Of a stretch of DNA of 64,000 bases, positions 12,626 to 22,300 are shown in pieces. The stretch's first letter is position 1, and each line of letters opens with the position of its first letter. The DNA is from Glandiceps talaboti (lineage: Eukaryota; Hemichordata; Enteropneusta; Spengelidae): contig NC_135561.1 in assembly GCF_964340395.1 (NCBI RefSeq), positions 12,588,961-12,652,960 of the forward strand, read 5' to 3'. Under the pieces are notes generated by a model. The model had not been told where the DNA came from. It saw only the letters and a list, made by a program, of their open reading frames with translations, and made no database searches. The position numbers and the translations under genes were made by a program.

Positions 12626-15600
12626 CATTCTCATTGATTAACCATATTGTCTTGCATGTTGTAAAGATTGTCTCTTTACTAGTGTCTCTGTCTGTCCCTG
12701 TCCCTGTCCCGGTCTAAGTATCGTTGGCACAATGCACAGGCTACTGCATGAAAGCCCCTATTCCTTACTGATTGTACTGAACAAAATGAATAAATCAATG
12801 CTAATGCTAGTACTGAAACACTTCAAACTTTGGATGTTGTAAAAGGATGCCTATATCATTGAAATGATTGGATATCAACCTTAATAAAATCTATGATTTT
12901 TAGCTAAAGTTTACTACCCTAATGCTCAAAATTGGGGAAAATCTGGCAAAAATCGTTGTTTCCTACGTTTCCAATCTTCAATTTCATCAGGACTTGGTAG
13001 GATGTACTCACTTGTAGATTATTCTTACTAAGAACTGCTTCATGAAAACTGTCATCGCACAGGATTGTGTGTGTTCAGTTGTTTGGTTGGTAACCCCTAG
13101 CTAAGGTAGCATGTGCCTCAGAAATATAAGACTTCAGCTTTTGCTGTTACTTTCTGAAAGAAAACTCCAATCCACTCTTAGTTGACATCAAATAAGGGTC
13201 ACCATGGAATATTTTGAAACAGGATCAAATGGTCTAAGAATTAATTACTTCTGATTTGTCAGCATATTCAAATGACCAGCATGCAAGGAATAGACACAAC
13301 TGTGATTTTCAAGATAAACACAATTGTTAAGACCCCTGTATAGAAACAATTAGCTTAGGAAAGTCCTATTGAAACAATCAACACCATAAATAGATGTCAC
13401 CTCCTGTAATCAGATATTGCACATGGTGTCGATTGTTTGCATTGAACTTTCCAAAGCATGTAATTGTTTGTATACAGGGGTCTTATCATTTCAGTTTATC
13501 TTGAAAATCACAGTTGTGTCTATTCCTTTCAGGCTGGTCATTTGAATTTCATTGTAAATGATTGGCTTCCTTGTAGGCAGGATGGTGAATTACCAAATTG
13601 TTTCAAAATCCCATGAATAAGCCTTCAAGTATTGGGTGGCTCGTACCACTTTTGATTTTTGATGTGAAATATGCCTCGGAAATAAGTGGTGTAAACTTCT
13701 GTAGTCACCATGAGATATGTAGTATTATAGTTAGGCAAACTGAATACCCAATAATGTGTCTCAGATGTAATGAATAGAAAAAAATATACATGTACTAATC
13801 TCAGATATAATGATCATAGAAAAAATACATGTGTGACATGTATTAATCTCTGTTATGATAACTGTAATCTTGGATATAGTGAGTACTAAAAAAATACACA
13901 TGAAATACACACTGTCAAGGCATAAATCAACAGTATTATGAGTGTATTGAATATTTCATATTTAGAACAAGTTAGAAATCTATCTCCATTGACCCATACA
14001 TCTCATCAACCAATAGAAATTTATCTCTATTGACCCCGACATCTCATCAACCAATAGAAATCTATCTCTATTGACCCCGACATCTCATCAACCAATAGAA
14101 ATCTATCTCTATTGACCCCGACATCTCATCAACCAATAGAAATCTATCTCTATTGACCCCGACATCTCATCAACCCATAGAAAGCTTCCCAGGTCATTTG
14201 CTGCAGTTTTCTATTTCATGATGAAAACACCTTACTGAGAGCAGTTGACCAATGGCTTTGCCCCCACCCAATCTGGTTAAAATCTGATGTTGTGAACATG
14301 GTGCAATTGTTTTATTTACCTTTGTTTCCTACTTTTTATTGTTGTTCTGAGTGAGCGTACTTTACAGACTAGGTACTTACTCAGAACAAAAAAAGGACAT
14401 TAAAAGTAAGAAACAGAGGTAAATAAAGAAATCATGCCAAGTTTGCTACATCAGAATTTAATCAGATTGTGCCCCACCTGACTGTCAATAATCAAATGAA
14501 CCAATGGTTGACTTCGAAGTCGGTTAAAGTTTGATAAGTGAGATCTTAGTGGGAAAGTTTGTCTCAACCCAATCTTATCCATCAAGATCTGTCTTATCAA
14601 ACTCTAACCTTTACATATTGTCGCAAGTTAGCCAATGTTCCCATAAAAGGAACACCATTCCAAGAAATAGATATATTTTCATAAACTTTATATTCTCTCG
14701 AGTCATTTCATGGTTTCACATGAGATAAATTTGCGTGGAAACACCAAATTGAAACTCCATTTCACCTCCGTTGTTCTCATTCTGATATTCAGTGTGCATC
14801 TAATGCATATACTTGTCTGCTTAGTCCCATGAGGCAATGGTGGATCAGTGAAAAAGAAGTTTCGATTTTTTTTTGGCAATCGAGCAAAATTTATGTAATG
14901 TGAAATCATGAAATAGCTCTCCAGAACCGAAAAAAAATATATGAAAATACATTTATTTCCTGAAGTGGCGTTCCTCTTTAATGTGAGTCGATGGCTGTAA
15001 TGTGAATCCAAATATGAGACTAAGGAATAAGTAATCAAAACGTGCTAGGGAGTAATGAAAGCTGTACAGGAATATGTGATGTACCCATTATAGAGTGGTG
15101 TAAGGGGGAAGGTACCATTGATTGAATGGATTTCATGTCTCTCTCTGAAATCTTCTCGTTCCTTGCACATGTTAGTAGCCTGTGTCTTGCCATCAAGTCC
15201 GTCCATGTAAATGTTTTAGTTTCTAGCTATTTGCATGAAAGCTGGTATGCAATGACAACTTATGCAGAACTTTCTTCCACTGATGTACATACGTACCACT
15301 GTGCAGACAAAACCCTACCATCATTGGCATAGCTCATTCAAATCAACCAAACCAAACCAAACCAAACCAAACCAAACCAAACCAAACATTTCTATACAAC
15401 CTACCGTACTTTCCACTTTAAAAACAGAATATCTGCATTCAGAATACACAAATAAATGAAATGGAATGAAAGGAGAGAAAAAAAACAGACCTTTTTTTCG
15501 AAGGGTTCGGTAAAGTTAGCATTTCACCAGTTTCAAATGCCAATAGCAACCCTGTATTGACTCAACCTCAAGAATACACCGTGTGCCTCTCATTATCTCT

Positions 15601-18600
15601 CTCTCAGGTCGTTTTACTAAGCGAATCCAAAACTCGAAAGTTTGGAGCTTGATTTTGTAGTTCTTTTCTGACATAACCTATTTTTATGTTGGTACACTGG
15701 TACCACGTTTCTTCTTTTTCTATATATAGCACTGGGCATCAGTCAACAACTAACAAGTGAGTTATTACATCTCTACAACATATTTGGATTTAAGTTATTT
15801 TTTTTTGTTATAATTTGGTGAGCCGCCGCCAAGCCTTGTGCGCAGTATTTACCTGTTTGTTTAAACTATAAGAAGAAACGTCTGCATAAGTTTAAGTAAG
15901 GCCTTGTTATGCCCAATGAATGGGAAATTAAAAAAAAATGCTTTATGTGTTGCCTAGCAACTCACATGTACGCATGTTGGATGTAATGTGCTTTTTTTTT
16001 TGTCTTTTTTTCCTTGGGTTGTGTTTGCTTTCCATTATAGCAGTGGACATCTTTCAGGGAACAACAGCAAGTGAGTGGCTGTTATTTACTATCTACAAGT
16101 CTTGGTTTTCAACCCACTCTGAAAAAAAAAAAACAGTCTCTTTGTTCTTATATTTGCGTTTGTTTTGTTGTTGTTGAAATTTTTGTTATGTGACGCAGTC
16201 ACCGGCATATTTACAACTGCAAACAAATGCTAATGTGATATAGTGCATAGTATACACTTCGCTATATTTAGACGTTTGATGTCTTTATCTAGTGTGTGTT
16301 CTGTATCTTATCTCTTCTTTTTTCATCATTATTCATAAACAAAAAAACCAAAAAAAAACCTGTGCAATTCAAGACACCAGCCTAGGCCCCACAATTTCAA
16401 TTCTTTCCTTGCGTTATGAGCAAGTGGTTTCTGTGGACAAATAATTCAAAACATACACCAATGACAAAAAATGCTCACTGAAATACACATTCTAAATATC
16501 TTTCTAACATTGATGCAACCAAAAAATAAAAAGAACTTGCTTTTTATAGTACAGTGATCTCCTTAAGCTATAGTGCAGGCAAACCAATACCATGGAATGA
16601 AAGCATGTTCTACCCTTGTACTGGGATTATATTTTCACATACATTTAAAGGACTACAAAGTCCTGAATTTTTTTCTTCCCTTGTAAGGAAAATCATCCAG
16701 CAAAAAAAAAAATTCAACAAACTGATAGCACTCGGTAAATTGTATGTGGTGAAAAGTATAAAAAGACATTTTGTTTGCATTTTTTATTTGATTATTCAGA
16801 AGAGCATTACTGGTAGGTTAGTGTCAGCTGACTCCAGGCTGTAATTTGATTGGGTAATGAATGAAATATGCTAATTATTCAGCTGGCAACTCACTACAGA
16901 GTATTTTGATTGGATAAGAAGATGCAACATACATAATCTGTTGTTATCTGATCTAACAAAGTAATTTGATTGGATAAGAGTGTAAAGTACATGTGAAGTG
17001 TTGTCAGCTGACCCCTTACCAGTAATTTGATTGGATAATAAAATAAATGCGACACAAACTGTTGTGAGGTAATATAACACTATTAAAATAAAGAAGGAAA
17101 TAAGTTTTGGAATACTTTATTTATCAAAGATTTTCTGTTTTAATGAAAAGTTTTTTTTGGATATTATTTAAACTGGGTTAAGTTGAAATGTAAAGAAAGC
17201 CTTGGTGAAAGGTTTTGGCAATTTGTAGAAAAGTTGGATTAGGAGGTGTAAACCTGATCACTTGCCTAACTCTAACTCCCTAGCTTGAATAAAATAATGC
17301 GTCTTTTGTACACTCTGTGCACATCATGCCAAATTCAATCAAAGCAGGTAAGTGACACAAGTGAAGTAAGAAAGAAATGCAGAGGAAAATAAAGTATTCC
17401 ACTATATATATGATATATATATATATATAGTCATATATAATATAGTTATATGTATTTACTATCTGCAGTCATCTACAGTTTGATTGGCTGAGACAGATTT
17501 AAAAACTTACACCTGCCCGCTCATCACAAAAGCACAAAAAATGTTTGTGTAATGACACTAAATCTTGTTTTATCACAAGACATGTTGTAGCTTGTACATC
17601 AAAATTTCAATAGTTTCAAGTCTAACTTGAAAGAGTTAAGTTCAACTATCTATGGTGTATGATTATGAATATGAATTGTAGGTATCTGGGCTGGTATCAT
17701 TTACTCATAACAGGTTGAAGACTAAGAATTAGTGGTGTTGAATATTATTATTGGTTGCCTTGCGTTGTATAGAAATCCCATAATTAAGCTGAACTCTTCC
17801 TTGATTTGTGCTGCTAATAATGTAACGCTGTGCTCTCAGCTCCTGCTCTTACTAAAAGAAAGTAGATGTTAGTTACACCTTGTGTCTTGTCTACTGTTCT
17901 GTTCTTTGCACTCACACATATCTACAACATTAAACGCAATGGTGTCATTGTAGGCTATTTCTACTTTCATGTGTAAGGTTAAACGGTGACATTATTGCTA
18001 ACAACAATCACAAATAATTCAACTATCTATTGCATTGTTCACCAGCTTTGTTTTCTTAGTGAACAAATCATCCAATTCAAGTATTGAATTGACGTCACTT
18101 TCAGCTGAAGAATGACATAAATACATACATACATACATACATACATACCGATATACATACATACATACATACATACATACATACATACATACATACATAC
18201 ATACATACATACATACATACATACAAACAAAGAAACAAAAAGTAAAATGAACAAAAAACTGCTGTGAAACCAATTATTGATACAAATCTAAATATAAACT
18301 TTGTGTCTTGTCCACATTATCTTTGTTCTTTTATCTTGGCACCATTATAGCAAAACATAAAAATAACAAATAAGATGTAAATATATTTCACGCTCAAATA
18401 ACTGTCATCTTACTACATATGTATGCTGATGTTTTCTTGTTTCCATCGTTGCTATATCATAAACATTAGTTTGTCACTTAGAAAATGAATTTCCCAAAAT
18501 TAAAACTTAGATTTCTGTGCTTTAATTCAGATATCCCCAGTGATTTCCACTGTGAACAACTTGTAAAAAATCTTTACATCCACTGCAGAACATATCTGGC

Positions 18601-19385
18601 ATTTGCTTCTATCTGGACAACAGTAGTGGACGTTTGAACATTTTCTTTAACCAAGTCAACTGTCCACCCTAAAAAATCAGTATTATCAGTACAGACTTTT
18701 ATTGTACTGTGAAGGGCTATAGACTAGGTGACACTGCCTTTACTTTTAAACTTGTACAGAAAGAAGTAAACACGAGATACTACCAAACCAGAGTGACTAT
18801 AGAGTTTCAGTTAGGCAGCACAATAATCGTTAACCCGTTCGTAACGAATTACACAAAATACAGGCACTGATTGCACACACACACACACATGAAATGTTAC
18901 CTTTTATCTAATTTTGAACACAAACAGTTTTGTGTTTGAATCTTCCTTGTTTCATCCAACAGTGATGTTTGTTTATGTTCACAGTGAGATAAAATGTATC
19001 ATTTTATGTGTTTGCTGTTTATCACTTTTATGTAATTTGTAACTAAAAAAAACGTGTGAGACATAAAAAAAAACTTTGTGTTGTCTAAAAGAAACTCTAT
19101 AGTCACTATGGTTTGGTAGTAAGTTCTGCAACAGGTGTAAACAAGTGTAGGTTAAAATGAAAGTTAGTAAACGATACTAAAAGTATAGTATGCTATAATG
19201 ACTTGTCATTATTTTAATTGTAAATGTCTCCTGAAGTGTTACTGATAATATTGTATTCTTTTCTTTGTAGCGGGGAAGGGAGTCACCACTCCGGATCGAC
19301 TGGAAATGGGGAGAGAACTCATTCAGCAATGGCAAGAGCTGTACAGGTTCATCAAGACACCCAGAAGGTCATGTACTTTGCCTGA
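547..19385 (+). CDS. AGO2: Argonaute (AGO clade), 3' part: L2-MID-PIWI
   Basis: Small-RNA-guided silencing protein that binds miRNA/siRNA and can cleave target RNA. Exons: 547-618, 1477-1524, 3176-3298, 4904-5037, 6346-6530, 7109-7268, 7701-7791, 8488-8682, 9190-9324, 9859-9960, 10374-10573, 19271-19385. These join to 1560 nt, 519 aa plus stop, all phases agreeing; the N and PAZ domains lie upstream of the window. Seen: [15 protein letters not shown] at the start, MID 5'-phosphate pocket ([11 protein letters not shown], then [12 protein letters not shown]), and PIWI slicer residues D255 (GADVTHP), E295 (SHRQE), D327 (YRDGVSE) and H465 (AYYAHLVAF). Their spacing equals that of human AGO2 D597/E637/D669/H807, so it should be a slicer. 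It ends in the family's conserved MYFA. The last intron is 8.7 kb. Assignment to the miRNA-class Argonautes is firm; AGO1 versus AGO2 naming is arbitrary in an invertebrate. Confidence 0.97.
619..1476 (+). other. AGO intron, nothing distinctive
   Basis: AT-rich intron with poly-T runs between the AGO exons ending at 618 and starting at 1477. I see no repeat array, RNA gene or further exon. Confidence 0.6.
1631..1978. repeat. Foldback element in AGO intron
   Basis: Imperfect inverted repeat. The left arm 1631-1690 (AGGCTAGT...CATGTAGTCAAACTG) pairs with the right arm 1916-1978 (CAGTTTGACTACATG...ACTAGCCT). The roughly 225-bp centre pairs only weakly. It looks like a MITE-type foldback or an inverted duplication; no family was identified. 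Confidence 0.65.
2541..2823. repeat. MITE-like fragment with 31-bp perfect palindrome
   Basis: The segment opens with TTAAAGGGGAATGCCACTCC, nearly the same end sequence as the right end of the 14643-14981 element read on the minus strand (TTAAAGAGGAACGCCACTTC), so the two are probably one family. At its far side a perfect 31-bp inverted repeat, 2726-2756 against 2793-2823, flanks a 36-base loop. No matching outer end is found on the right, so this copy appears rearranged or truncated. Confidence 0.6.
2903..2975. repeat. (CATA)n microsatellite
   Basis: Tetranucleotide CTAC/CATA tract in an AGO intron. The same CATA/TATG motif recurs at 12475-12610, 18118-18226, 35839-36141, 50838-51087 and 60229-60460, making it the dominant microsatellite here. 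Confidence 0.95.
4376..4556. repeat. (TATCTG/TATCCC)n hexamer microsatellite
   Basis: Short-period tract of TATCTG, TATCCG and TATCCC hexamers in an AGO intron. The CCCTAT block resembles but is not the telomere repeat CCCTAA. Confidence 0.9.
5038..6345 (+). other. AGO intron, nothing distinctive
   Basis: Intron between two AGO exons. I see no array, palindrome or extra exon. A short open frame near 5311-5529 has no recognisable motif and no splice context. Confidence 0.55.
6862..7006. repeat. Degenerate short tandem repeat (GATTGAACCAGTTT-like)
   Basis: About eight diverged copies of a motif like GATTGATCCAGTTTGA in the intron before the 7109 exon. Confidence 0.6.
7361..7590. repeat. 33-36 bp minisatellite in AGO intron
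   Basis: About seven copies of a unit opening ATTATGGCCCTGTCTACTGT. Spacing of successive copies is about 33 bp, a multiple of three, so open frames ([11 protein letters not shown] repeats) persist by periodicity alone and are not genes. Confidence 0.9.
8148..8180. repeat. (TG)n microsatellite
   Basis: Dinucleotide TG run in the AGO intron upstream of the mini-exon; a run of ten G follows at about 8277-8286. Confidence 0.9.
8355..8420 (+). other. Possible 66-nt in-frame duplicated mini-exon of AGO
   Basis: Preceded by GTACAG and followed by GTATGC, this 66-nt block has no stop and begins and ends in phase 0, like the intron it sits in (after 7791, before 8488). It reads [20 protein letters not shown]..., clearly related to the start of the next exon ([16 protein letters not shown]). 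The DNA is about 80-85% alike over 30 bases. It could be an alternative or cassette exon adding 22 aa to the PIWI core, or a decaying partial exon duplication. The acceptor lacks a strong pyrimidine tract, which argues for the latter. Confidence 0.45.
8683..9189 (+). other. AGO intron, nothing distinctive
   Basis: Intron with no array or hairpin that I could recognise. Confidence 0.5.
9545..9735. repeat. Tandem duplication, two copies of about 100 bp
   Basis: A block with CTGCCACAAAGAATACTGCA, AAGTACTT and CCCAAGTATACC is repeated once with divergence about 100 bp further on. It lies wholly inside an AGO intron. Confidence 0.7.
9925..10215 (+). repeat. Tandem repeat of AGO exon end plus splice donor
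   Basis: The last part of the AGO exon 9859-9960 (TTTGATTTCTA...GGAATACAG) with its donor and the start of the intron (GTTAGTATGGTGGACACTGC) is repeated. Donor-like sites CAG|GTTAGT or CAG|GTAGTA occur at 9961, 10023, 10086 and 10147, 61-63 bp apart, followed by a fifth partial copy. Use of the second or third donor would add 62 or 125 nt and shift the frame. The fourth adds 186 nt but meets an in-frame stop near 10065. Only the first donor gives the conserved protein. Confidence 0.88.
11575..11917. promoter_or_regulatory. Cluster of CTCF-like motifs
   Basis: Three sites resemble the CTCF core CCASYAGRKGGCRCT: 11575-11594 on the minus strand (TACCACTAGAAGGCGCCACT), 11811-11829 (TCCTCTAGAGGGCGCTGT) and 11901-11917 (ATCACCAGAGGGCAGTA), the last two on the plus strand. 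They lie in the long last AGO intron. The match is by eye; similar GAGGGCGCTGT strings occur elsewhere in the window (51199), so they could come from a repeat family. Confidence 0.35.
12475..12626. repeat. (CATA)n/(CA)n compound microsatellite
   Basis: Two CATA blocks, each followed by a CA block, in the last AGO intron. Frames reading [10 protein letters not shown] are artefacts of the tetranucleotide period. Confidence 0.95.
13265..13549. repeat. ~285-bp imperfect palindrome (foldback) in AGO intron
   Basis: The left arm 13265-13386 pairs with the right arm 13424-13549 around a loop of about 37 bases. Matching pieces include AATGACCAGC/GCTGGTCATT, AATAGACACAACTGTGATTT with its complement, AAGACCCCTGTATA/TATACAGGGGTCTT and ACACCAT/ATGGTGT. 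Weaker pairing seems to continue outward. Transcribed with AGO it would fold as one long hairpin. Confidence 0.85.
13978..14190. repeat. 41-bp minisatellite, about 5 copies
   Basis: Unit with CTATTGACCCCGACATCTCA and CCAATAGAAATCTATCT; successive copies start 41 bp apart and are nearly identical, suggesting recent expansion. Confidence 0.95.
14241..14510. repeat. ~270-bp imperfect palindrome (foldback) in AGO intron
   Basis: The left arm from about 14241 to 14360 pairs with the right arm 14371-14510. Matching pieces are TTATTTACC(T)TTGTTTC with GAAACAGAGGTAAATAA, GTTCTGAGT with ACTCAGAAC, and AATCTGATG with CATCAGAATT. The loop is only about 10 bases, so extrusion or RNA folding would be easy. 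Confidence 0.8.
14643..14981. repeat. ~340-bp foldback (MITE-like) in AGO intron
   Basis: The left end AAAAGGAACACCATTCCAAG and the right end, read on the minus strand as AAAGAGGAACGCCACTTCAG, are inverted copies. The arms share ATATATTTTCAT, CATTTCATGGTTTCACAT and ATAAATTTTGC-like blocks. A related end is found at 2541, indicating a dispersed non-autonomous family. Confidence 0.75.
15334..15388. repeat. (AACCA)n microsatellite
   Basis: Perfect pentanucleotide run in the AGO intron. Confidence 0.95.
16835..17045. repeat. ~60-bp degenerate repeat with GATTGG
   Basis: About four diverged copies spaced about 60 bp, each with GTAATTTGATTGGATAA and some with GTTGTCAGCTGACCCC. GATTGG is the complement of a CCAAT box; whether this matters is unknown. 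Confidence 0.65.
18118..18226. repeat. (CATA)n microsatellite
   Basis: Nearly pure CATA tract about 1 kb upstream of the final AGO exon, interrupted once by CCGATA. Confidence 0.95.
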
Positions 19386-22300
19386 GAATCGTGGTCATTG
19401 CCATTATCACCAACGCTGGATTTTACTGCCACGTCTACAAACATGTTACTATGCAGGGGGTGTAAGAAGAATCTCTGCAATGCGCCAGGATAGATAACAA
19501 TCAAACTTCTAAATTGTACAATTTATCAAGATGAAAAGAATCAATTGATTGATTGATTGATTTGATAATTTTAAAAAATTGTGCTGGTACTCTAAGATAT
19601 TTTATAATGTATATGGCATGACCTTATGACCATTTGTAGTGTTAATAGCTATTTTTTTTTAGTGTGCACCTTTTTTTTGCTCGATGATGTAATGGATGAT
19701 TGTGTGCTGTGTTTCTTTATCTGCTGTACATTTACAGAGTATGCGTTTTGCGCTAACGTCATGGCTGCGATTGTTGACATGGATCAAATATTGATAATAG
19801 TTAATAAGTCACTTAAAATGTTGATTTCAATACTATGTATTTGGGTTAAGTGCTTAAAATCTGGTCAGAAAGCTCTCTCCAACATAATGTTGTTTTACCT
19901 TTTGCAGTATTGATGCAAATTGAAAAACCTTAAAATGTGTAATTTGAAATTCTTAGTGCAAGTTAATTCTTATAAGGTGTTTTCATCATGTAATGGCATG
20001 AGCCTCTATTTTTCTTGTAGGCCATTTGCAGTTCCAAACCTGCTATTAAACAAAAGTCGCAGACAACTTTGAGTGCCAACATGAAACTTTTTTCAGAGAA
20101 AATTTATGTATGTAACAATTTCTGTATGTAGTATTTAGGTGCTGCAGCAAATGACTTCTCAGTGTTGTTTGGTGATTTGTCATAAAGATTAGAAGGTTCA
20201 GCTGCAAATATATAAAGTAGAAATAAAAATTGAAAAAAATTGAGAGAGAAAAGAATTATATATAGGTTGGAGCCATCTTTCTGACCTACAAAAGAGGAAT
20301 TTACCAACGAAGACCTGATCTTGACCTCATTTCAGAACTCCAAAATATTTTGAACTGTATGTAGTTTATTAAAAATTTTCTGGTCATTATCAGAGTTGAC
20401 TTTTCTTGACAGTGAGATAAGGTGTGAATTCTTTAAAATATAAACAAAAAAATGTCACCGTGGTCATTAGTCAGATAATATAGGTGTGAATACATGTTTC
20501 TTGGCAATATTACGCCACGCTGACAATATGCCACAAAGTCTTTCACAAGTTACAACAACTACAACAACAACATTAAGAGCCAGACTTATTTATTTCTGAA
20601 GTCTTCAACATAATCTACATTGTTACTACTATAAAGTGAGCTATACTGTCTAGAAGTAGGAATCAGTAGAAGCTCACAGCAGCATTGCTTGCAAGATATC
20701 ATCTTAGCTTGTCAGCTTTAGGTAGCTAGTGGAGAGCAAAGCTTAAGATTGCAAGATAGCCAAATTGGAACATGGCATAAGATTGCAAAATAGCCAAAGG
20801 GCAGTTTATACACTGAATCATAAGCATGGGGGTCTTGTGTAGAACAGTGGTTATTCGTAATGAATTATACAAATCAGGATTATGTTAGGGGATCAAACTG
20901 TATTCCTATTTTAACAAACCCCCTAACTCCCTAGTTTTGATAGTCCACTTCTATATTCATACCAAAGCAAGCCAGCATTGGTATATAAAACGTTGTTATC
21001 TTAGATTGCCTACAACTTTGTGTATATTTAGCAGTTAGCTAAGTGTACAGCTACATAGCATTGCTAGTCTCAGGCATACAACTTTGCATACATCATACTA
21101 CCATACTGAGCCACATTAGCACCCTCTCGCGGGTATAACAAGCTAGCTGACATTTCAATGAATCCACTTAATATATAGCATTTACCAATAAATATCCTTC
21201 TTGTTAAGTATATGCTGAAAGAAATCATTGCAAGCTAACCAGCAGTTTAGAAACCATTTCAACGACGCATATTAGCAATGTAGTCAAATCACATAACATA
21301 AGAATGCATTTGAATTACTTAATTAAACACAGGTTGTAACTTTGCAATATGGCATATTCACAAGCAGTGTGGTGCAAACGCAAGCATAGCTAAATAGACT
21401 GGAGAAGGAAAGATTAACTGGTATATATAAATATGCGTAGTATATGTGTGTGTGGACAGTGCTAATGCATGTTGGTGCATATGTTGTCCATTTCAACTTT
21501 ATATATGTATTAATATATCTTACATTCTGCATGATATTTTGCTTCTAATAATCTCTCTTCCACTTCACATACCAAGACATATCATATGAGCTGGCCGTAA
21601 TAATGTGCAAAACAGAAAAAAAAAAGATTCCCTAGCCAACTCACTAAAAAATTTATAAAAAGAAACTGACATATCAAACTACAATAAAATCTTGTCAATA
21701 TTGTCTTTGACCAGCTGTTTACTTATCAAATTGGAAAACTTGTATCTTGTAATTTCACGTAACTTGTGTAATGTTTATGCAATATTGGAGAATTATCCGT
21801 GTATATGCAAACCGTATTTGTTTCAACTCAGCTACTGTGGAAGTATTATTAGTTGTAAGTGCCCTCGAAGAAAAAAAACAGATACAAAAAATCCATTTCA
21901 TATATTGTGATTACACTCCAAAGTACCTATGTATGTAGCAATGAAAAAGACTTATTTTAAATTTCTGAGGATTATTTTAAAGTGCCGAAATTATTTGCTC
22001 ATTTTTTGAAAGTAAGTGATTTTATTACTCCCCGGAGAAATACTTTAATGGTTCTGAGTTTTTGTACCTGCTTAATGCGCTTACCAACAGTCGACAAATC
22101 AGATTTTTATGATCACCTGCACATTTACAGGACTTTTGTTTTCATTTGACTTTGAGTTTCTTTGTAATGGTATCTACGTACCTCATTCCAAACGTTTGGC
22201 AGAAAATTCTTATTGATCAACTGACAGTGACACCCTCCCACTCATCTATGAAATAGACTGATCCACAGTTTATCACAAATGGAACGTACCATGTTTTAAC

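Noticed and set aside
19306-19497. Separate small gene over the last AGO exon
   Set aside because: It is another frame of the exon encoding the conserved AGO C-terminus ending MYFA.
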